From Pseudomonadota bacterium (GTDB lineage: Bacteria; Pseudomonadota; Gammaproteobacteria; CAMYNG01), in the NCBI GenBank assembly GCA_020347585.1, contig CP070733.1:687472-698598 (forward strand): a stretch of 11,127 nucleotides of DNA, written 5' to 3'. Below, piece by piece: positions 7,701 to 11,127 of this stretch. Every line of letters starts with the position of its first letter. Position 1 is the first letter of the stretch. The notes below the pieces were generated by a model that did not search any database, was not told the origin of the DNA, and saw only the letters and a list, made by a program, of their open reading frames with translations. The position numbers and the translations under genes were made by a program.

Positions 7701-8063
7701 CTGTTCGTGCGCGGGGCACCGGTCAAGAACCTGATCTTCGTTACCCGCGTGCCCTCGGCGGACGCCTGTGCCTTCGGTGGTTCCTCCTGGCTTATGGAGG
7801 TTGATGCGCGCGATGGCAGCAAGACCAGAAAGCCGGTGTTCGACCTGAACCTTGACAACAAGATCAACGGCCTCGACAACGTGGGCGACACCACTGTGAT
7901 GAACGGCTGGAAAATGGACGGCATCGTGACGATTCCGACTGTCATCACAGACGGCGTGAAGGAATACAAGTACATGTCGAGTTCCACCGGCAACATCAAC
8001 AAGATCACCGAGAATCCGCCGGTCGGCACCTACGGGCGTCAGTCCTGGCGGCAGCTCAAGTAA
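4800..8063 (+). CDS. pilY1: Type IV pilus tip adhesin/mechanosensor PilY1
   Basis: This encodes a 1087-residue secreted tip protein; the P. aeruginosa homologue is of similar size. A Sec signal peptide occupies 1-26, ending SVQA. The N-terminal von Willebrand A-like domain has MIDAS residues D51-NSG-S55, the conserved TPLAET (212-217) and TDG with D256. RGD occurs at 519-521, followed by GGTFRDRSNKLGSIVNSAPYYVG, which leads into the C-terminal beta-propeller. The propeller shows NDGMLHGF (598-605) and the calcium loop D795-F-D-G-D-Y-I-A-D803 before YIYAGDLFGNLWKLDV. This is equivalent to the site that controls pilus extension and retraction in P. aeruginosa. A further EF-hand or dockerin-like loop spans D1015-D1026. 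PilY1 promotes assembly, adhesion and surface sensing. If the ATG at 4719 is used, 27 polar residues would precede the signal peptide, which is unlikely. The copy looks intact. Confidence 0.95.
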   Translation: MVRPRLSKTLLATLFFAFTAHTSVQAAPLALPDVPLPVANFMNPNVMLLLDNSGSMNNIIWASGYNANTTYPDWSDSGNLWSATSGNVGLSSLTSCTTTGYYEGNDGTTTKCLKLPDPVGGGDTRYAGNYLNYLFSTYADNTDLTGGTIPNDYRMNVLRTVSTNLVNGTPDMRFGVTSFYTDDGGKIDVGCADNNSSSVATAIGGLTASTWTPLAETYYEVTRYFRGLGSRFTTGVTHTSPIVYRCQKNFALIVTDGYPTYDNDIPSNGTGEPVASTCVSSDVRNCDGLAPATVSGDYPNFPQYSDGFEVLTKGNDNNAYSSEGATLLLDDIAKFAHDVDLRPTGSDAAGVSFNDPAYEKQNLITYTVGFSTANQMLEDAAAYGDGTYFTASDAVTLTDSLRKAIVDIEGKTGSASAVSSSTGFVSSDTFLYQGRFNSVGWDGQLLGYKIDPFSGDVDVLPQWDAGDPKLMPSAGSREIISYNGTKGVPFAWAAAATADTLTAAQLAFVETQDRLNYLRGDASNEIKNGGTFRDRSNKLGSIVNSAPYYVGPPAFRYPDIWNTFQKAAPENCGADSCKYSKFKENNKNRQPVVYVGANDGMLHGFNGETGEELLAYVPSMVYPNLKAYSETTYSHKYMVDGTPTIIDAFYNNTWHTVLVSGLNNGGQGVFALDVTDPTKFSETNASKLVLWEFNDDGIGAATGTGDADMGFSFSRPAIVRMQNGDWAAVFGNGYNNTVDDTATGGKVSTTGNGAIYVVNLETGKLIKKFDTGQGTAQDPESLGRPNGVATVAPVDFDGDYIADYIYAGDLFGNLWKLDVTDPSPTKWIFANTTGKIFKPLFVAKDAGGKRQPITSRPEVVKSNNVDGSLMVYFGTGKYLELSDNTSVGATTQSVYGVLDEGVAIADRSAFLQQQIVNGADGQLEAFCDESKSNCEDQQVREVSNKGDDKYQSWFLDLPTQGERMVSDLFVRGAPVKNLIFVTRVPSADACAFGGSSWLMEVDARDGSKTRKPVFDLNLDNKINGLDNVGDTTVMNGWKMDGIVTIPTVITDGVKEYKYMSSSTGNINKITENPPVGTYGRQSWRQLK

Positions 8064-8081
8064 CCGGATCGAGGAAGAACC

Positions 8082-8390
8082 ATGAAAACATTTATCGCAC
8101 GCACATTTGTGACACTGGCGCTGCTGGCGACCGTCGGCCTGGCCGTCGCCGCTGACAGGCCGTACACCCACACCGGCTTCATCTCGCAGCTTGACGCGAC
8201 AACGAACGCCGTGGTCATTCGAAAGCAGATCTACGTGCTGGACAAGACGGTGAACATCCATGGGCTTCCCAAAGTGTTCGCGACGGTGTCGGACCTGAGC
8301 CGCGGTATGGACATCGGCTTCAATGTGGTACGCAACCCCAAGACCGGGCGCGAGGATCTGATCAAGGAGATCTGGGTCATACCGCAGTAA
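8082..8390 (+). CDS. pilY2: Small secreted PilY2-like pilus biogenesis protein
   Basis: This encodes a 102-residue protein with a Sec signal peptide (1-24, ending AVAA), leaving a mature chain of about 78 residues and no cysteine. The mature part is beta-rich, with a pattern like small OB- or SH3-like folds: YTHTGFISQLDATTNAVVIRK, YVLDKTVNIHG and REDLIKEIWVIPQ. It sits between pilY1 and pilE, the place of pilY2 in P. aeruginosa, and has about the same length and secretion signal. The name rests mainly on position, since the sequence motifs are weak. GAGG lies 7 bases before the ATG, 18 bases after pilY1. The molecular role of PilY2 is poorly defined; it is probably periplasmic and acts in pilus assembly or PilY1 export. 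Confidence 0.75.
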   Translation: MKTFIARTFVTLALLATVGLAVAADRPYTHTGFISQLDATTNAVVIRKQIYVLDKTVNIHGLPKVFATVSDLSRGMDIGFNVVRNPKTGREDLIKEIWVIPQ

Positions 8391-8437
8391 CGCCATGGCG
8401 ATGCCGCACCTATAACGAAATTCAACGGAGAAAATTA

Positions 8438-8827
8438 ATGCGACAGTGTAAAGGCTTGACGCTCATTGAATTGATGACGGTACTCGGCATCATCGCCGTG
8501 CTGGCCGCTATCGCGTGGCCGCTCTACGACGACCAGCGCCAGCGCGAGGCCCGCGCCGACGGCGTGGGCGGCCTGGGCATCGCCGCCATGGAGATGGAAA
8601 ATTGTCTGGCGCGCAACGGCACTTACACCGGCTGCCCGGTAACGACTCCGTCACCGCGGGGACACTATGCCGTCGCCATGGTTGCCACCAACGGCGGCGC
8701 CGGCTTCACGCTCACCGCCACCAAGAACGACAATGCGGACGCCGACTGCGGCGACCTGAGCCTGAACCACCTCGGTCAGAAGACCCACACCGGCACTGCG
8801 CCCATGCAGCGCTGCTGGCCCAGCTAG
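8438..8827 (+). CDS. pilE: Minor pilin PilE
   Basis: This encodes a 129-residue type IVa pilin and the last gene of the first operon. The leader MRQCKG is cut before LTLIE (7-11), keeping Glu5, followed by LMTVLGIIAVLAAIAWPLYDDQRQREARADG, the usual PilE-type helix. The short globular domain holds C56, C66, C104 and C126, enough for two disulfides. The C-terminal block CGDLSLNHLGQKTHTG (104-119) is a PilE/ComP-like feature. GGAG lies 7 bases before the ATG. Position and size favour the minor pilin PilE over the major subunit PilA, which is normally encoded elsewhere near pilB and pilC. PilE is part of the priming complex together with FimU, PilV, PilW and PilX. Confidence 0.9.
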   Translation: MRQCKGLTLIELMTVLGIIAVLAAIAWPLYDDQRQREARADGVGGLGIAAMEMENCLARNGTYTGCPVTTPSPRGHYAVAMVATNGGAGFTLTATKNDNADADCGDLSLNHLGQKTHTGTAPMQRCWPS

Positions 8828-8842
8828 AATCCGCACTACTAT

Positions 8843-8872
8843 CCGGCCCCGGGCACCCCCGCCCGGGGCTGG
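8843..8872 (+). other. Long GC hairpin after pilE
   Basis: The 12-base arms (8843-8854 and 8861-8872) pair with one G-U around a 6-base loop of A and five C, 15 bases after the pilE stop. No U-run follows; the next bases are AATCGATT. It is probably an mRNA 3'-end stabiliser or part of a two-stage termination region with the terminator 40 bases downstream. Confidence 0.6.
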
Positions 8873-8913
8873 AATCGATTAAATCACTGCTTCATATATA
8901 AAAGGCTGGGCAC

Positions 8914-8939
8914 CGGCCGGGTTCCCGGCCGTTTTTCTT
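8914..8939 (+). terminator. Rho-independent terminator of the first pilin operon
   Basis: CGGCCGG pairs with CCGGCCG around the tetraloop GTTC, and TTTTTCTT follows at once. This is a classic intrinsic terminator for rightward transcription. It marks the end of the fimT/fimU-to-pilE operon and implies that the second pilin set needs its own promoter. Confidence 0.88.
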
Positions 8940-9037
8940 GCTTACCACCCCCTGGCGGCCATGCGGGCGCCAAAACCTGTATCGCGAAATTCTTGACACC
9001 GCCGGTCGGTGGATTCCGGCGCTTTGTCGGGATTGAG

Positions 9038-9066
9038 CGGACAGGTTCGACAGGCCTCGCTATAAC
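9038..9066 (+). promoter_or_regulatory. Candidate promoter of the second pilin operon
   Basis: CGGACA (9038-9043) and TATAAC (9061-9066) are separated by exactly 17 bases and match the sigma-70 boxes at 4 and 5 of 6 positions. The -10 ends 7 bases before the fimU-like ATG, so the mRNA would be almost leaderless. An isolated TTGACA at 8993-8998 has no partner -10. Apart from these and the terminator hairpins, the 246-bp gap 8828-9073 shows no gene and no CRP-type site. Confidence 0.35.
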
Positions 9067-9073
9067 AGGGGCC

Positions 9074-9589
9074 ATGAAAAACCGAATCTCGGGTCTAACG
9101 TTGGTTGAGCTGATGGTCATGTTGGCGGTCGTTGCGATACTGATCGCTGTGGGTGTACCCAACCTGCGCAACATTATCAGCGGCAACCGCCTGACCACGC
9201 AGATCAACCAGCTTTCCAATCACCTGGCCTACGCCCGCAGCGAGGCAGTCACCCGCAGCAAGCGGGTCGGCCTAATGTCCGCGGGCGGCGCCAACTGGGA
9301 AGCGGGGTGGACGGTCTGGGTCGATGACAATGGCGACCGCGTCATGGATGCTGGCGAAGAACGGCTGCGGGTCGCAGAAGCAATGCCAGCCAATATTGCC
9401 TTGACCAACGATACCGGCAGCGCAACCATCGTTTACGACGCCGACGGCACCGCCGTAGAAACCCAAGCAGCCGCGGTTGCCTTCACGCTATGTAACAATG
9501 CCGACAAGGCCGTTCCCGGACGGGAACTCACCATCAACGTCACTGGACGCCCCGAATTGACCAAAACGGACGTTGACTGTGGGTCGTAA
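9074..9589 (+). CDS. Minor pilin FimU/FimT family, copy 2
   Basis: This is a 171-residue paralogue of the first pilin of the upstream operon. The leader MKNRISG is cut before LTLVE (8-12). The block GNRLTTQINQLSNHLAYARSEAV (37-59) closely mirrors copy 1. The GWTVWVD segment leads into an EF-hand-like loop D84-E95 (D84, N86, D88, D92, E95), and C140-C169 can form the family disulfide. The tail differs: where copy 1 has GRGR, this protein has GRPE (158-161), so the second arginine is lost. It is more likely a structural FimU than a DNA-binding FimT. The start at 9074 is chosen because the leader begins there; a longer frame from 8993 would add 27 residues without homology. AGGGG lies only 2 bases before the ATG, too close for a good ribosome binding site. 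Confidence 0.9.
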   Translation: MKNRISGLTLVELMVMLAVVAILIAVGVPNLRNIISGNRLTTQINQLSNHLAYARSEAVTRSKRVGLMSAGGANWEAGWTVWVDDNGDRVMDAGEERLRVAEAMPANIALTNDTGSATIVYDADGTAVETQAAAVAFTLCNNADKAVPGRELTINVTGRPELTKTDVDCGS

Positions 9590-9613
9590 CACTACTGAAC
9601 GGGGATGAGAGCC

Positions 9614-10126
9614 ATGCAGTTCAATTCAAGCCAGAATTTCTCCTCCCGGGTCGGCGGCTTCACCTTGATGGAAGTTGCCGTCGCCATGGTGATTTTTTCG
9701 GTCGGCCTGCTCGGCCTGGCGGGTCTGCAGCTAACCGGCGTGCAAAATATCAACGACGCACTTCTGCGCACCACGGCAGTGCAACAGGCGGCGGACATGG
9801 CCGAGCGCATCCGCGCCAACCCCGCAGGTGCCATCAATGGAAATTACGACACTATCAGTGCCGGAGTCAGCGGCGCCGCATGCAGCAACAGGTGCGACCC
9901 GTCGCAGACCGCATTGAACGATCGCCTGGAGTGGAGCACCGCCATCGACACCACGTTGCCCGCTGGCCAGGGTACGGTACAAGGTGCGCTTGCTGGGTTG
10001 AGCCGCGAATTCACCATTACCGTGCAGTGGGACGGCAACCGGCGCGGAGCTCAGGGAACCAACTGCCCACCGCAGGGCCCGGATGACATGGACTGCATTC
10101 AACTCACCGTTCGCCCCACGCCGTGA
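9614..10126 (+). CDS. pilV: Minor pilin PilV, copy 2
   Basis: This 170-residue paralogue of PilV has a leader ending VGG (13-15) before FTLME, then a helix identical to copy 1 from VAVAMVIFSVGLL to GLAGLQL. C90, C94, C151 and C161, and NCPPQ near the end, keep the same cysteine layout. The middle loop (71-100) has diverged in length and sequence. The ATG at 9614 has GAG four to five bases upstream. The ATG at 9605, which adds MRA, has only a G-run touching it, so 9614 is preferred though not certain. The stop overlaps the pilW start by four bases (GTGA), indicating coupled translation. Its partners should be the copy 2 FimU-like and PilW proteins. Confidence 0.92.
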   Translation: MQFNSSQNFSSRVGGFTLMEVAVAMVIFSVGLLGLAGLQLTGVQNINDALLRTTAVQQAADMAERIRANPAGAINGNYDTISAGVSGAACSNRCDPSQTALNDRLEWSTAIDTTLPAGQGTVQGALAGLSREFTITVQWDGNRRGAQGTNCPPQGPDDMDCIQLTVRPTP

Positions 10127-11127
10127 CAACCCAATATTCCTTAGGAACCGCGACCAGGTCCTTTGCACACTTCGACAAGCCGCGCGGCGTCACCATGGTG
10201 GAGCTGATGGTAGCGCTGGCGATTTCATCAATACTGATGCTGGGCGTTGGCACCGTTTACGTTACCAGCAAGCATTCCTACAAGTTGCAGGATGAACTTG
10301 CCAAGCTTCAAGAAGATGCGCGCTTTGTGTACCACACTATGACGACGGATCTGCGCATGGCAGGTTACGTTGGTTGCAGCAAGCTCGCCGAGGACCAGTT
10401 GGTGCCGCAAGTACTGGCGATCAATCCGCCTGGCGACATCGCGACTATCGAGGCGACGCGTGCCGCTGACGAGGCTCTTGGCCAAGAGATGTGGGTCAAT
10501 CACTACATCACGGGGCACTCTGACAGTGGGGGTGGCACTTTCTCCCCGGGGCTATATACAGCGATTGCTGATACCCGCCCCGACACCGACGCAGTAACTG
10601 TCTTCCGCGGCTCCGAGTGTAGTGCGTCGCTGAGTAACCGCATGGCGGATGAAACCAGCCCAATCAATGTGTTCAACAACTGTGGATTCACGCAGGGCGA
10701 CGTACTGATGGTCTCCGACTGTGCTCGGGTCGATATTTTCGAGGTCACCAACGATCCGCCCAACACCGGCGCCGTTACGCTTGAGCATGATGCCTCCGCC
10801 AACCTGAGCGCCGCGCTGTCTGCGCCCTACCAGCAAAACGCACAAGTGATGCGCATCGTGCGCAATACCTACGTCATTCGCGATGACCCGAATGACCCGG
10901 ATCTCACCCCGACACTGTTCAAGATGAGCTTTGTCAACCAGGCCGGCGCACTGCAACCAGTGACCCAGCCCCTGGTGCGCAACGTCGAGGATATGAGAGT
11001 CCTTTATGGCGTGGACACCAACGCCGATGGCAGTGCCGATACCTTTCAGACGGCAGATCAAGTTGGACAACCCGCAGGCAGTCGTGATACCCCTGACTGG
11101 GGTAACGTTACTGCGCTCAAGGTGTCC
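10123..11127 (+). CDS. pilW: Minor pilin PilW, copy 2 (3' end beyond the window)
   Basis: The open frame of 335 codons runs off the window edge, and by comparison with copy 1 about 50 residues are missing. The GTG start overlaps the pilV stop as GTGA. The 22-residue leader ends KPRG and is followed by VTMVE (23-27) with Glu5, then a helix and HSYKLQDELAKLQEDARF as in copy 1. C85, C166, C187 and C200 and the block NNCGFTQGDVLMVSDC align with copy 1. A canonical calcium-type loop D298-T-N-A-D-G-S-A-D306 lies in LYGVDTNADGSAD, where copy 1 is degenerate. A segment of about 20 residues around 105-145 has no clear counterpart in copy 1. No frameshift is seen, so the gene looks functional. pilX and pilY1 paralogues probably follow. 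Confidence 0.9.
   Translation, partial: MTTQYSLGTATRSFAHFDKPRGVTMVELMVALAISSILMLGVGTVYVTSKHSYKLQDELAKLQEDARFVYHTMTTDLRMAGYVGCSKLAEDQLVPQVLAINPPGDIATIEATRAADEALGQEMWVNHYITGHSDSGGGTFSPGLYTAIADTRPDTDAVTVFRGSECSASLSNRMADETSPINVFNNCGFTQGDVLMVSDCARVDIFEVTNDPPNTGAVTLEHDASANLSAALSAPYQQNAQVMRIVRNTYVIRDDPNDPDLTPTLFKMSFVNQAGALQPVTQPLVRNVEDMRVLYGVDTNADGSADTFQTADQVGQPAGSRDTPDWGNVTALKVS

Noticed and set aside
7440..8396. Long 318-codon open frame on the minus strand across the pilY1 3' part and pilY2
   Set aside because: It is antisense to well-supported genes, its translation shows no family motif, and long antisense frames are common at this G+C content.
8895..8902. TATATAAA as a promoter -10 between the two hairpins
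   Set aside because: No -35 hexamer stands at 16-18 bases upstream, and the transcript would run straight into the intrinsic terminator.
8993..8998. TTGACA as the -35 of the second pilin operon
   Set aside because: The sequence 16-18 bases downstream is GC-rich (CCGGCG) with no -10 resemblance.

Overview
The window looks like chromosomal DNA of a gammaproteobacterium (roughly 60% G+C by eye). The gene order thiO – fimT/fimU – pilV – pilW – pilX – pilY1 – pilY2 – pilE matches the type IV pilus (T4P) minor-pilin locus of Pseudomonas aeruginosa, where a ThiO-like oxidase gene also sits beside fimT/fimU. The proteins are diverged enough that I would not call the organism Pseudomonas. A free-living, non-pseudomonad gammaproteobacterium is my inference.

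Left part, minus strand (2-1761): thiO (glycine oxidase), then a Fur-superfamily regulator without CxxC zinc motifs (Irr-like), then tRNA-Thr(CGT). The 205-bp gap 1762-1966 separates this leftward unit from the rightward pilin operon. It holds a perfect CRP/Vfr-type palindrome and a strong leader hairpin.

Middle part, plus strand (1967-8827): a complete minor-pilin operon. It encodes four N-methylated pilin-like proteins of the initiating tip complex (FimT/FimU, PilV, PilW, PilX), the large tip adhesin and mechanosensor PilY1 (von Willebrand A domain plus calcium-binding beta-propeller), the small secreted PilY2-like protein, and PilE. The genes are tightly packed and most have good ribosome binding sites. 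In the family, the minor pilins and PilY1 form the priming complex at the pilus tip.

Right part (8828-11127): a GC-rich hairpin and then a textbook Rho-independent terminator close the first operon. A second paralogous minor-pilin operon then begins on the same strand: fimU-like, pilV and a pilW cut by the window edge. The two copies keep the same order and the same pilV/pilW junction but have diverged throughout, so the duplication is old and both copies seem to be under selection.

The most interesting signals are the differences between copies. Copy 1 has a CRP/Vfr palindrome and a FimT-type GRxR DNA-binding motif. Copy 2 has neither, but keeps a canonical calcium loop in PilW that is degenerate in copy 1. 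This suggests two specialised pilus tips, one of which may serve DNA uptake. I see no CRISPR array, transposase or phage gene.
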